Shown here one piece after another: positions 25,129 through 33,685 of a stretch of DNA of 64,000 nt (the first letter of the stretch is position 1; each line of letters starts with the position of its first letter). The position numbers were made by a program, and so were the translations under genes. A model generated the notes under the pieces. It searched no databases. It had not been told where the DNA came from and worked only from the letters and a program-made list of their open reading frames with translations. Origin of the DNA: Halanaeroarchaeum sp. HSR-CO (lineage in GTDB: Archaea > Halobacteriota > Halobacteria > Halobacteriales > Halobacteriaceae); assembly GCF_024972755.1 (NCBI RefSeq), contig NZ_CP087724.1, forward strand, positions 186,001 to 250,000, given 5' to 3'.

Positions 25129-25920
25129 TCGAGGGCGTTCGTCGAACGCCTCGAGCCACCCCGTGACGGTCTGCTTTAGTGCCCCGGTCGTACTGCCCAC
25201 GTTCAGGAGCGAATATCCGTTCGCCGCCTTCTCGTTCACGTCGTCCATCCCGAACCCGAGGCCGCCGACCGGGACGCCAGCGTCGATCGCGGCCTCTCGG
25301 ACCGTCTCTACCGCCGCAGCGACGTCGGGATGGTCGAGTTCGTTCGGCTGTCCGAGGGCGACCGAGAGGTCGAGCGGCCCGATGAAGACGAACCCGAGTT
25401 CGGGGACGGCGAGGATGTCATCGATGTTCTCGACGGCCGCCACAGTCTCGATAGTCGTCCCCACCACCGTCTCGGCGTCTTCGGTTTCGACGTACCCCTC
25501 GACCTGCCCCCACCGCCGGGCCCGCGGTGCGGCCAGTCCTCGGTCCCCCGGGCCCTTCTCGTACCGAAACCGGGCCGACCGAACCGCGGCCTCGACCTCG
25601 CTCGCGGTCTCGACCCGCGGGAGGAAGACGTTCCTGACCCCCAGGTCCAGGGCCTTTCGCACCAGCGTCGGGTCCGTATCGGGTAATCGAAGGAGCACCT
25701 CGATGCCACTCCGTTCCGCGGCCCGGAGCAGGTTCGCTATCGTGGGGCCGTCCCAGGGATCCGGCCCACCGTGTTCGAGGTCGATCCAGACGAAGTCGAG
25801 GCCGAGTTCGCCGTAGAACTCGACGAGCGTCGGGTTGTACGTGTTGTCGAGAAGCCCGAGTGCGACCGTCTCGCCGTCGAAAGCAGTCGCGAGGCCGTTT
25901 CCGTCGACGGTTGCGTCCAT
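25120..25920 (-). CDS. HpcH/HpaI-family aldolase
   Basis: 266 aa TIM-barrel class II aldolase. FVWIDLEHGGPD near residue 43 contributes the catalytic histidine region, FLPRVETASEVE the metal-binding glutamate, and FIGPLDLSVALG the metal-binding aspartate. Family members split 2-oxo-3-deoxy sugar acids or related compounds into pyruvate and an aldehyde. The substrate here is unknown, as no sugar-acid pathway genes are adjacent. The gene is transcribed alone. Confidence 0.92.
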   Translation of the reverse strand: MDATVDGNGLATAFDGETVALGLLDNTYNPTLVEFYGELGLDFVWIDLEHGGPDPWDGPTIANLLRAAERSGIEVLLRLPDTDPTLVRKALDLGVRNVFLPRVETASEVEAAVRSARFRYEKGPGDRGLAAPRARRWGQVEGYVETEDAETVVGTTIETVAAVENIDDILAVPELGFVFIGPLDLSVALGQPNELDHPDVAAAVETVREAAIDAGVPVGGLGFGMDDVNEKAANGYSLLNVGSTTGALKQTVTGWLEAFDERPRSE

Positions 25921-26003
25921 ACATCAAATTCAGACATATTGACAATAAGTTCCGCGGTTCGTCGGTTGGTCCGTGTGAATCGGGGGTGGGTTCGACCCCA
26001 CTG

Positions 26004-26255
26004 TTATCGTTCAGTGTCTTCGATAGGCCGATCGATGACCCAGTTCACGAGGCGCTTCCCGACAGTTACGGGGACGTCGCCTGGGGTCCACAGTAGCCGT
26101 TCGACGAGGACCAGTCCAACGGCGACGCTGATGCCGGTGAGGCCGAGGGCAGTTCGCCCGTCCAGTAGGAGTTGCAGGCCGTAGATCCCGATGGGCAGGG
26201 CGAAGACGAGGGTCGTGCCAAGCGTGATGAGGTCGACGATCCCCAACCGTTCCAT
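26004..26255 (-). CDS. small membrane protein, 83 aa
   Basis: Two hydrophobic helices: about residues 7-28 (VDLITLGTTLVFALPIGIYG) and 35-53 (ALGLTGISVAVGLVLVERLL), with a following PGDVPVTVGKRLVNWVIDRP amphipathic segment. This layout is found in short conserved haloarchaeal membrane proteins. No enzymatic motif. The ATG at 26255 is the only sensible start. It lies downstream, on the same strand, of tRNA-His and its duplicated 3' fragment. Confidence 0.75.
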   Translation of the reverse strand: MERLGIVDLITLGTTLVFALPIGIYGLQLLLDGRTALGLTGISVAVGLVLVERLLWTPGDVPVTVGKRLVNWVIDRPIEDTER

Positions 26256-26294
26256 GGTTCCTCCAGGTCGTCCGGTCGTCTATGTCTTTCCGTC

Positions 26295-26527
26295 GCGGGT
26301 GCGCAGGGTAGCGCACCCGCTCTCAGGAGTTGTTCGCAGTGAAGGTCCAGGTGCGAGAATTGAACCTCAGTCGGGCGTGCTCGCTTACTCCGCTCGCTGC
26401 GCCCGCCCTCCCTGATTCAATTCTCGCAGTCCCTTCTCTCCTCACGAGACGTCTCGCGGTCGCGCAGGTCAGCGCGACCGCTCCCCTGGGATGTTCGGAG
26501 AGAAGGTCCAGGTGCGAGAATTGAACC
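26295..26527. repeat. diverged tandem duplication of the tRNA-His 3' end and flanking hairpin
   Basis: Two units 161 bases apart: 26295-26366 and 26456-26527. Each has a perfect 10-bp hairpin with a 6-base loop (26295-26320 and 26456-26481), a less conserved stretch, and then 26 identical bases (26341-26366 and 26502-26527). The second identical run includes the real 3' end of tRNA-His. A 13-base inverted copy of the T-arm (26416-26428) pairs with 26352-26364. This could be an attachment-site scar or a replication-slippage product. Confidence 0.8.
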
Positions 26528-26579
26528 CGCGTCTCAGCCTCCACAAGGCTGAAGGATAGTCCACTACCCCAACCCGGAC
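26506..26579 (-). tRNA. tRNA-His (anticodon GTG)
   Basis: Minus strand. Acceptor GTCCGGG pairs with CCTGGAC, anticodon stem CAGCC/GGCTG surrounds TTGTGGA with anticodon GTG, and the T-arm is GCGGG-TTCAATT-CTCGC. The base after the acceptor (26505) reads C on the tRNA strand, the C73 typical of tRNA-His; the extra G at position -1 is not encoded (26580 reads T) and must be added later. No intron seen. Confidence 0.92.
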
Positions 26580-26701
26580 ACGCAATAGGGTCTACAGTCG
26601 CTCGAAGTAAAATACGTTACGACATCGGGGCTCTCCGAGTGCCACTCGCGCACTCCCCCTCGATACGCTTTTCCGCCCGAGACGGCTATCGCTCTCCACG
26701 C

Positions 26702-27154
26702 GTGGCCATCACCGACAAGATCTACGTCAAGAACCACCGGCAGTTGGCCTCCCAACTCGAGGTGTCCTTCCCCAAGAGCGCCTTCAACGGCGCCACTCTC
26801 GACATCCTCTTCCAAGGCGACCTCGAGAAACTCGACGAGGCGTCCCGCGAACGCGTCCTCGATTTCAACCAGGACTTCCTGGATTGCACCTGCGATTCGA
26901 ACCCCTACTGTGGGCACCCGGAGCGCAAGTTCATCGCCTATCTCCTCGACCTGCGCGCCCAGGGCCTCGATCCCGAGTCCATCGTGGACGTGATGTCAGA
27001 GGACTACATGCTGTACGCGTATCCGGGGGACCTCTACTCGTTCCTCGACGACGCGGTCCGCACGCTCGAGGCGGTCGAAGAACTGGCGGACGTCGAAGGA
27101 GAAGCCGGTGCCGCCAGACGGGCAGGGGAACGCAAACGGGAGTTGCTTCGCTGA
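26702..27154 (+). CDS. conserved protein with cysteine cluster (DUF5814-like)
   Basis: 150 aa from a GTG start at 26702 that opens the typical VAITDKIYVKNHRQLASQL. A CTCDSNPYCGHPERK cluster near residue 62 could bind metal, and MLYAYPGDLYSFLDDAVRTL follows. I recognise this as a DUF5814-like haloarchaeal protein; the same type of domain can be attached to helicases, but here it stands alone. Soluble and acidic. It converges on a ribbon-helix-helix gene with 1 base between stops. Confidence 0.75.
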   Translation: MAITDKIYVKNHRQLASQLEVSFPKSAFNGATLDILFQGDLEKLDEASRERVLDFNQDFLDCTCDSNPYCGHPERKFIAYLLDLRAQGLDPESIVDVMSEDYMLYAYPGDLYSFLDDAVRTLEAVEELADVEGEAGAARRAGERKRELLR

Positions 27155-27155
27155 G

Positions 27156-27572
27156 TCAGCCGATCGTGAACTGTTCGTCGAGCGGGTCGTTCGTCTCGAG
27201 TTCGTCGTCGAGTTCGTCGAGGTGGATGACCTCCTCGACGTCGTCGTCCGAATCGAGGCGTTCCCGGAGGGCGTTGATGTACGCCTTGTGCTCGTCGAGC
27301 TGTGCGCGCAGGTGTTTGGCCTCCAGTTCCAGTCGCTCGTGCTCCCGGACGAAGCTCTTCGGGACCATGACCTTCGGCGGGAACTCCGAGTCGACCGCCT
27401 CGGCCTGATCCTGTGGCACGACCCGAATCTTCCCGTCGTGGGTGATCAGCGAATCCACGTAGTCGCGGAAGACCGCAGAGAGCGAGAGGTCGCGCTCCTC
27501 GGCGATGTCACGGAGCGCCTCGAAGGCGTCCTCGTTCACCCGGAAGGAGATGGTCTTGTTCTTGTTCCCCAT
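27156..27572 (-). CDS. ribbon-helix-helix protein with coiled coil
   Basis: 138 aa. The N-terminus NKTISFRVNEDAFEALRDIA is a ribbon-helix-helix DNA-binding domain. A heptad-like helix follows (residues about 75-110, REHERLELEAKHLRAQL) and then an acidic tail. Probably a dimeric regulator, possibly of its own transcription; targets unknown. The ATG at 27572 opens MGNKNK. The upstream neighbour on the same strand is the RPA-associated gene. Confidence 0.82.
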   Translation of the reverse strand: MGNKNKTISFRVNEDAFEALRDIAEERDLSLSAVFRDYVDSLITHDGKIRVVPQDQAEAVDSEFPPKVMVPKSFVREHERLELEAKHLRAQLDEHKAYINALRERLDSDDDVEEVIHLDELDDELETNDPLDEQFTIG

Positions 27573-27620
27573 TATGTCTTGCTAGTCGGCCCCTGACGAA
27601 CTTAAGCGTTCGTCAGACGC

Positions 27621-28229
27621 TCAGGACACGGTCTCTGCGGCGGCGTCCTCGCCGGGTTCCGCCTCGAGGCTCTCGAGTGCCTCGACGACGGCGTCGCGGT
27701 ACCCGTTCACGTCGGTCTCGTACTCGCGACGGGCCATCTCGGCGTACTCGTTGCCCTCCTCGTCGAAGCGGCCGAGCCGGTCGAGTGTCCGCTCGGCGGT
27801 CTCGACGACCCAGCGGTTGCGGGTCGCCTCCCCGACCGCCGTGATGGACTCCGGCCGCACGGAGACGTTGACGGACCCGTCGTCGGTCTCGTAGGTCCGG
27901 GGTTTTCCTACGACGGCGACGTAGGTCGGCGTCTCGAGTTCGCGCAGTGCGGTCGCGGCTTCCGGCTGGTACTGGCCCGCGTACACGAAGAACGTGCCCG
28001 TCGGGTCGACGACCCGACCGCGCCAGTACTCGTTCTCGTTGCCGATGTCCTCGGTCTCGGTGAGGGTCCCGACGAGGAACACGCGGTTGACGCGCTCGCC
28101 AGTGGGTAACAGCGCGTACAGCGGTGCACGCTCGTCGTCGGATTCCTTGAAGGTGTGCGTGGCGTCGTTGAATTCGGCGGCGAAGACGCGGCGGGCGACC
28201 TCGCGCGTCGGGGTCTGGCTCTCGCTCAT
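27621..28229 (-). CDS. rpap3: RPA3-associated protein
   Basis: 202 aa protein of the COG3390 type that partners with single-strand binding RPA in haloarchaea. OB-fold-like strands RVFLVGTLTETEDIGNENEY and FFVYAGQYQPEA are visible, with an acidic C-terminal helix region. The ATG directly abuts the RPA3 stop codon (no intervening base), so the two form one operon and probably one complex in DNA replication and repair. The identification rests on sequence character plus the strictly paired gene order. Confidence 0.88.
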   Translation of the reverse strand: MSESQTPTREVARRVFAAEFNDATHTFKESDDERAPLYALLPTGERVNRVFLVGTLTETEDIGNENEYWRGRVVDPTGTFFVYAGQYQPEAATALRELETPTYVAVVGKPRTYETDDGSVNVSVRPESITAVGEATRNRWVVETAERTLDRLGRFDEEGNEYAEMARREYETDVNGYRDAVVEALESLEAEPGEDAAAETVS

Positions 28230-29159
28230 CTACATCGACCTCGCTTTGATGAGGACGGCTTCCGGGTCGGCCTCGACCCCGATCTCCTCGACTTCGTTGG
28301 CGAGGACGTACCGCCCCATGGTCGGCCCCTGAATGCGATAGTACCGACCCAGGATGGCCTCGGCCATCTCGTCGACGACGACCGTCGTGTCGAGTGCGTC
28401 CTTGGCCATGTCCTTGGCCGATTCGAGTTCGATGTCGGTCAAATCCTCGGTGGCCTCGCGGTCGAAGATGACCTCCTGAACGGACTGGCCGTCGTCGACG
28501 ACGGCCTTGATGCGGAGGTCGAATTCGCCGTCGACCTCGCCGTGTTCGGAACACCGGCCGTTCTGGAGGACGCGGGTGCAGCCCTCCTCCGGACAGCGCT
28601 TGATGAGGCCGCTCCCCGACTGGATGTCGACGAGGGCGCCCTCGATCTCCGATTCGTTGTCGCCGACCTCGATGTCCTCCTCGAGTTCGGTGATCGTCGT
28701 CGTCCGGTTGAGTTTGATGGAGTACCGGCCCTGGTACTCGTCGGTGACGACGTTCTCGAGCCGGTAGACGGCACCGTCCTCGAGGCTCGGAAGGTCGGAT
28801 TTGGCCCACGCGGTGAACTTGATGGTCCCGGTCTCGTCGCCGACGAGGCCGACCTGTCCGACCGCGTCGCTGCGCGCGTCCCAGAGGTCGACGACCTTCA
28901 CGGTCACGTTGACCCACTGTTCTTCTTGGTCGATCTCCTCGACGGTCACGTCAGTGTCGCTCCCTCGTCCGAGGTCGTCGCGGTCGAGGCCGGCCTCATC
29001 GAGGTAGTGGTTCTCGACGCTTCGGCGCGCTTCGGAGAGCGGTACCTTGTAGTCGGTCACCAGTCGTTCGAGACGGCCTTCGACGTCCTCGACGGAGACC
29101 TCGAGGTGGTCTGAAAATTGCTCGTAGATGGATTCGGCGGTGTCGTGTACGTCGCTCAT
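28230..29159 (-). CDS. rpa3: replication protein A, RPA3 type
   Basis: 309 aa. One clear OB-fold (about residues 70-165, with WVNVTVKVVDLWD and GTIKFTAWAKSDLP) and a zinc finger CPEEGCTRVLQNGRCSEH near residues 190-207. This is the single-OB plus zinc-finger layout of haloarchaeal RPA3. It binds single-stranded DNA in replication and repair. It is co-transcribed with the associated protein immediately downstream. The ATG at 29159 starts MSDVHDTAESIYEQF. Confidence 0.93.
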   Translation of the reverse strand: MSDVHDTAESIYEQFSDHLEVSVEDVEGRLERLVTDYKVPLSEARRSVENHYLDEAGLDRDDLGRGSDTDVTVEEIDQEEQWVNVTVKVVDLWDARSDAVGQVGLVGDETGTIKFTAWAKSDLPSLEDGAVYRLENVVTDEYQGRYSIKLNRTTTITELEEDIEVGDNESEIEGALVDIQSGSGLIKRCPEEGCTRVLQNGRCSEHGEVDGEFDLRIKAVVDDGQSVQEVIFDREATEDLTDIELESAKDMAKDALDTTVVVDEMAEAILGRYYRIQGPTMGRYVLANEVEEIGVEADPEAVLIKARSM

Positions 29160-29288
29160 GGGTGTTCGTCTCCGCTTGTTTTCGATGGGAGACAGCCCGA
29201 GATTGGGTGGCTTCGGTTATAAACTCTGCCTGGCCGAACTGGCTGGTGCTGTACAAGGCCTATGTCGCTGGCCCCCGAATGGACAGGT

Positions 29289-29561
29289 ATGCCAGAGTCG
29301 GACGTCCTCGAACGGCTCCGCCGGGCCGCCAGGCGCGCTGGCCGGCAGGTCGCCAACGTCAGGCGGGAGTACCAGCAGGGACGTATCGAGGGCTCGTTGC
29401 CGACCGATTCGGCGGGGAACGTGCGGATCGTCTGTCGTCGGTACGCCGAGGAGCGCGCCGTCGAACTCGAGGACGGCCATCCGGAGTGTTACGACGACGA
29501 ACACCCCGCCTGCGAGAGTTGCGTGGAGGACATCGCCGAGGGCGTGATCGAAACGTGGTGA
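29289..29561 (+). CDS. small protein with cysteine motif, 90 aa
   Basis: Starts MPESDVLERLRRAARRAGRQ, a basic helical N-terminus, then NVRIVCRRYAEERAV, CYDDEHPACESC and a C-terminal EDIAEGVIETW. The cysteines could bind a metal. I recognise it as a conserved haloarchaeal type but not its function. I prefer the ATG at 29289 over one nine codons upstream. Its stop TGA overlaps the GTG start of the next gene, so the two are translationally coupled. Confidence 0.8.
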   Translation: MPESDVLERLRRAARRAGRQVANVRREYQQGRIEGSLPTDSAGNVRIVCRRYAEERAVELEDGHPECYDDEHPACESCVEDIAEGVIETW

Positions 29562-30541
29562 CGACCGTCGCCGTCATCCTCGCGGGGGGAACGGGGACCC
29601 GTCTCTACCCGGCCAGTCGATCGGATCGCCCGAAGCAGTTCCTGTCGTTCGGTGGCGAGCGGTCACTGCTCCAGCAGGCCGCCGACCGCGCCGGGTTCGC
29701 CGACGAGACGTTCGTCGTAACCCGTGACGCGTACGCGGGGCGCGTGGCGGAGCACGTCCCTGACGCGACCGTCCTCGTCGAACCCGAACCGAAGAACACG
29801 GGCCCTGCTCTCGTGTTCGCCGCCCATCGTGTACGGGAGGTCGTCGAGGACCCCGTCGTGTTCGCCCTGCCCAGCGATCACGTCGTCGGGTCGGGATTTG
29901 TGCCGACCGCCACCCACGCGCTCTCGGTCGCCGAGACGACCGGCGGTCTCGTGACACTCGGGGTCGAACCTACTCGCCCCGCGACCGAGTACGGGTACAT
30001 TCAGCCAGGAGCCGTCGTCGATGAGTATGCGCCAGTGATCGAGTTTCGCGAGAAACCGGACGCCGAGACGGCCCAGCAGTTCGTCGAACGGGGCTATCGG
30101 TGGAATGCCGGGATGTTCGCCTTTCGACCGGACGCCCTCATCGACGAGGCGAACGATTCGTCACTCGCGCCGCTGGTCGATGCCCTCCGCGATGGTCGCC
30201 CCGATAGCGGGTTCGACGCGGTCGAATCGACGAGCATCGATTACGCGGTCCTCGAGAGCGCCGAGGACGTGTTCGTCGTGTCGGCCGACTTCGTCTGGGA
30301 CGACCTCGGCTCGTGGGATGCACTCGAGCGCGTCCTCGACGACGGGGCGGTACTCGGGGACGCACTGTCGATCGACGCGGCGGGGAACGTCGTCGCCAGC
30401 GACGGCAAGCACGTCAGCGTCGTCGGCGTCGACGACCTCGTCGTGGCGGCGTACGACGATCGGGTCCTCGTCGTCCCCAAGGCCGAGGCCCAGCGGGTCC
30501 GCGAAGTCGTCTCGGTACTTCGGGAACGGGACGCGTTCTGA
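29558..30541 (+). CDS. manC: mannose-1-phosphate guanylyltransferase
   Basis: 327 aa. The nucleotidyltransferase signature AGGTGTRLYPASRSDRPKQF is at the N-terminus; REKPDAETAQQF, RWNAGMFAFRP and FVWDDLGSWDAL match the GDP-mannose pyrophosphorylase subgroup. It would make GDP-mannose from GTP and mannose 1-phosphate for surface glycans. GTG start (29558 or the preceding GTG codon) overlaps the stop of the small cysteine protein upstream. There is no isomerase domain. Confidence 0.9.
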   Translation: MTTVAVILAGGTGTRLYPASRSDRPKQFLSFGGERSLLQQAADRAGFADETFVVTRDAYAGRVAEHVPDATVLVEPEPKNTGPALVFAAHRVREVVEDPVVFALPSDHVVGSGFVPTATHALSVAETTGGLVTLGVEPTRPATEYGYIQPGAVVDEYAPVIEFREKPDAETAQQFVERGYRWNAGMFAFRPDALIDEANDSSLAPLVDALRDGRPDSGFDAVESTSIDYAVLESAEDVFVVSADFVWDDLGSWDALERVLDDGAVLGDALSIDAAGNVVASDGKHVSVVGVDDLVVAAYDDRVLVVPKAEAQRVREVVSVLRERDAF

Positions 30542-30588
30542 CCGGCGCCGGAACCGTTTTGCCAGCCCCGGGCGAACCTGGCGCATCG

Positions 30589-31731
30589 ATGGATTCGTAC
30601 GACGTCGTCATCGTCGGTGCCGGTATCGTCGGTTGCTCGGTCGCTCGCCACCTCGCGTCCGACCACGACGTGCTGGTCATCGACGAGGACCAGGTCGCCG
30701 CGGGAACGACGGCCAGGGCATCCGGTCTCGTCTCTCCGGAATACGACCTGAACGGCCATCTCGATGCCGCAAAATACGCTTCCGAACGCATCTGGAATCT
30801 CGATGGGACGGGGCACTTCACGGTCTCCGAGGGGCCAGGCCTCTCGCTCGTGAGGGCAGACGAGGTCGAAACCGACCGCGACAGGGTCGAGCGTGCCCAG
30901 GCCGCCGGATTCGATGCCTCCTTTCACGAGGTCGACGAGGTGGCAGATCGGCTTCCGGACGCGTTCGACCTCGGGTCGTTCGCGGCAGTGGGAATCTACG
31001 AAGACGTCGGCTTCGTCGACCCCTATACGTATGCGAGGACACTCCAGGGCGAGGCCGAGGCGGACGGTGCCGAGTTTCGGACCGGCGTTCGCGTCGAGGG
31101 TGTCACGGCCGACGGGGCGGTGACTGGCGTCGATACCGTCGACGGGCACGTCGCTGCGGACCACGTCGTCGTCGCGGCCGGGTGGCGCACGCGTGATCTG
31201 ATCGCCGAGCACGTGGCGATTCCGGTCCGGCCGTTTCGGTACCAGACGGCGACGCTCGAGGTAGACGTCGACGTCTCTGACTTCCCGGTCGCGTGGGAGC
31301 ACGAGACGTTGCTCTACTGGCGCCGCGATCTGAACGGCGACCTCCACGTCGGTGGGCAGCCCTACTTCGTCGACGACCCTGGCTCGCTCCGAACGCAGGT
31401 CCGCCCCTCGTTCATGGAGGCACTCGCCCAGGACCTACCGCGGTACCTCCCCGCGGTTGACACCGCTCGTGTCGTCGCCGAGGACACCTGCCCGATCGGC
31501 GACGCCGCGACACCGGACGGCAGGCCCATCGTCGACGCACCCGCGGACGGGCCGGATGGCCTCGTCGTCGCGACCGGGATGCACGGTTTCGGCATCATGC
31601 TCGCCCCGCTGGCCGGCGGAGCGGTACGCTCGCTCGTCACTGGTGAGTCGGTGCCGTTCGACATCGACCCCTATCGAGTCTCGCGATTCGACGATCGGTC
31701 GACGACCTTCGGGTCGTCGTATATCGATTAG
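30589..31731 (+). CDS. FAD-dependent oxidoreductase (DAO family)
   Basis: 380 aa. FAD-binding GAGIVGCSVARHLA near residue 9 and an ATGMHGFGIMLAP block near the C-terminus are typical of glycine/D-amino-acid oxidases and sarcosine dehydrogenases. It oxidises an amine or amino acid; the substrate is unknown. The ATG at 30589 is 47 bases after the guanylyltransferase stop and may be in the same transcript. Its stop codon overlaps that of the convergent Tfx-family gene (TTAG). Confidence 0.9.
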   Translation: MDSYDVVIVGAGIVGCSVARHLASDHDVLVIDEDQVAAGTTARASGLVSPEYDLNGHLDAAKYASERIWNLDGTGHFTVSEGPGLSLVRADEVETDRDRVERAQAAGFDASFHEVDEVADRLPDAFDLGSFAAVGIYEDVGFVDPYTYARTLQGEAEADGAEFRTGVRVEGVTADGAVTGVDTVDGHVAADHVVVAAGWRTRDLIAEHVAIPVRPFRYQTATLEVDVDVSDFPVAWEHETLLYWRRDLNGDLHVGGQPYFVDDPGSLRTQVRPSFMEALAQDLPRYLPAVDTARVVAEDTCPIGDAATPDGRPIVDAPADGPDGLVVATGMHGFGIMLAPLAGGAVRSLVTGESVPFDIDPYRVSRFDDRSTTFGSSYID

Positions 31732-32201
31732 GCTTCCGGTCGTGACCGCACCCGCATCGTGCCGTCGCTCGTGACGCCGACGAGGAGGTGAGATCGGATC
31801 TCGCGACCGGCGATGGCGTCCCCGGCGTTGTCGCTCACGAGTTTCATCACCTCGGGTGCGGAGTACGGTACCTTCACGCCGTTCTCGTCGCACGCGTCGT
31901 AGACGCGGTCCGGCACCTCGTAGAGGTCCGTCCCCGGTTCGATGTCGATCTGGACCGGGGCCTTGAGCGTCTCCGCGAATGCGACCGTCTCTTTCGCCCG
32001 GGCGATGTTGTCGCGGGCGCTCGATTCGACCTTCGAGACGTTCGCCCGGGAGGTTCCGAGCACCTCGGCGATGTCCGCCTGGGAGATGTCCCGTTCCCTA
32101 AGAGCCAGTACCTCGGCCTGGCGACGGGTCAACACGCTCGTATCGGGGTCGAATCCCGCCGTGGCGAGGATCACATCGACGTCGGGAACGTCCGCAGTCA
32201 T
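31728..32201 (-). CDS. Tfx-family transcriptional regulator
   Basis: 157 aa. Helix-turn-helix LTRRQAEVLALRERDISQAD followed by IAEVLGTSRANVSKVE near residues 24-60, then a C-terminal effector-like domain. Tfx proteins were described in Methanothermobacter as binding downstream of the formylmethanofuran dehydrogenase promoter; the haloarchaeal targets are not known. Cytosolic. It is convergent with the oxidoreductase and shares its stop tetranucleotide. The ATG at 32201 gives MTADVPDVDVILA. Confidence 0.9.
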   Translation of the reverse strand: MTADVPDVDVILATAGFDPDTSVLTRRQAEVLALRERDISQADIAEVLGTSRANVSKVESSARDNIARAKETVAFAETLKAPVQIDIEPGTDLYEVPDRVYDACDENGVKVPYSAPEVMKLVSDNAGDAIAGREIRSHLLVGVTSDGTMRVRSRPEA

Positions 32202-32259
32202 GCCCAGTCCTTCGAACCCGACCAGAAAAAAGGTGCTGACCCCGGCCCGGATCGACGCG

Positions 32260-32730
32260 CTAGCTGCCCCAGAAGTTCTCGCGACTGCCCAGGCGGGGGT
32301 TGTCCTTCTTCTTCGGTCGGCGCTGTTCGTCTCCCTCCTCGTCCGTCGATTCGGATTCTGCGCCGTCTTCGCCCTCCTCGTCCGCCTCGGGTTCGTCGGG
32401 AAGCTTCTCGATGAGGTCCGCTCGCGCGTAGTTCGACTTGACCGTCGTCACCTCGGCCTTGACCCGGGCGACCGGCAGGACGCCGTCGACCATGATGACG
32501 AAGCCACTCTCGGCCTGGTGGCCGACGCCGGCACCGCTCTCGTGCATGTCGGTGACCTCGATCTCGACCTCCTGGCCGGGCACCACCGGTGCCGTCTTGA
32601 GGTCCTCGATGGGCTGGCCGTAGTGGTTACACCAGTCCATGCCACTACGGTCTCCGAAGTGCTGGCACCCCATCCCAGCGATCTGCTCGGAGAAGTTGGG
32701 GCAGTCGTCGGCGAGCGGACAGTCGGGCAT
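32260..32730 (-). CDS. TRAM-domain protein with N-terminal cysteine cluster
   Basis: 156 aa from ATG 32730 (MPDCPLADDCPNFSEQIAG). Cysteines at C4, C10, C24 and C36 (CPLADDC, CQHF, CNHY) suggest a metal site. Residues about 52-110 form a TRAM domain: VVPGQEVEIEVTDMHESGAG and GFVIMVDGVLPVA, an RNA-binding beta-barrel. The tail is acidic and then basic (RRPKKK). Probably binds RNA or the ribosome; partner unknown. It lies immediately before the long palindrome-rich gap. Confidence 0.88.
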   Translation of the reverse strand: MPDCPLADDCPNFSEQIAGMGCQHFGDRSGMDWCNHYGQPIEDLKTAPVVPGQEVEIEVTDMHESGAGVGHQAESGFVIMVDGVLPVARVKAEVTTVKSNYARADLIEKLPDEPEADEEGEDGAESESTDEEGDEQRRPKKKDNPRLGSRENFWGS

Positions 32731-33329
32731 ACCATCGGGTAGCGGCCCACGACTCAAATCCCTTACGAGAATAGAGCTGCCGCCATCGATAGGACGTTTG
32801 AGGCCGTCTCCACTCGTTTCTCGCCGGTATCGTATGGAAGATCGTGCGAACAGGTGGTCAGGGTGGCGACCGAAGGGAGCCACCTATATGCGAACGGCGA
32901 ACGCAGTGAGCCGTGAGCAGGGAGGTGGCCACCGGTCACCTCCTTGTGTGCGAGTGGCGAAGCCGCGAGCAGGGTGGCGCCGGCAGGCGCCCCGAACACG
33001 TTCAGTCCCGGAGCGGGCGACCACGCTCCCGCCGAGTTCGCTCCGGGCCGTGTGTTACAGCATAGCCGCAGTTGGTTCGATTTCGGTATTTGAACCTTCG
33101 CAAATGCGATACATTTTCAATTTTCTCCACAAGCATTCGCGCACCGAGGGGCTCGAAGAGCCCGGGAGGTGCGCGATTCACCGCGCCGCAGGCGCGGGCC
33201 GACGAACCCCCGAAGGGGGTGAGGACGGCTTTTGGCGGAGCTTTTGCCAGGGCCGCGCTTCGCGCGGCCCGCTGCAAAAGGTCCTACTGCGTAAGCGTTT
33301 TTGTTCCACACCGGCTACGGTATATCACT
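32731..33329. repeat. 599-base gap packed with palindromic modules
   Basis: No convincing gene. On the left are GGAGGTG...CACCTCC (32921-32943) and CCCGGAGCG...CGCTCCGGG (33007-33047). On the right are four hairpins with 3-base loops: 33149-33163 (GAA loop, inside a 7-bp outer stem 33139-33145/33168-33174), 33182-33196 (GCA loop), 33206-33220 (GAA loop) and 33250-33270 (TTC loop, 9-bp stem). CTTTTG and CAAAAG pair around the last one. An AT-rich stretch near 33105-33125 could be a promoter. Confidence 0.7.
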
Positions 33330-33680
33330 ATGAGCCAGGGGCCCGACGACGACCGCCTCGAACAGCTTCGCGAGGAAAAGCTGCAGGAGCTACAGCAACA
33401 GCAGGGGGGTGAGGGCCAGGAGGAGGCCGTCCAGGCCCAACGCGAACAGGCCGAGGCCCAGAAGAACGCCCTGCTCAAACAGCACCTCACCGACGGCGCC
33501 CGAAAACGCCTCAACACGGTGAAGATGAGTCGCCCGGACTTCGGCGAACAGGTCGAACAGCAGGTGGTCGCGCTCGCCCAGTCGGGGCGACTCCGCGATA
33601 AGATCGACGAGGCGAAGATGAAGGAGTTGCTCAACGAGCTCAAACCCGACTCGACGAGCTTCAACATCGAGCGGCGGTAA
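33330..33680 (+). CDS. PDCD5-related DNA-binding protein
   Basis: 116 aa. The family core is intact: a charged N-terminal helix ([19 protein letters not shown]), a mid helix [20 protein letters not shown], the signature [20 protein letters not shown] and C-terminal [11 protein letters not shown]. The archaeal homologue binds DNA and is a triple-helix bundle (PF01984). The ATG at 33330 follows CGTTTTTGTTCC and a TATATCACTATG context at leaderless distance. It is followed 5 bases later by the PP-loop gene. Confidence 0.94.
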   Translation: MSQGPDDDRLEQLREEKLQELQQQQGGEGQEEAVQAQREQAEAQKNALLKQHLTDGARKRLNTVKMSRPDFGEQVEQQVVALAQSGRLRDKIDEAKMKELLNELKPDSTSFNIERR

Positions 33681-33685
33681 CGCGG

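Noticed and set aside
32639-33329. Long plus-strand frame through the palindrome-rich gap
   Set aside because: It joins antisense of the TRAM gene with low-complexity hairpin DNA; only the part from 33330 is a recognised protein.
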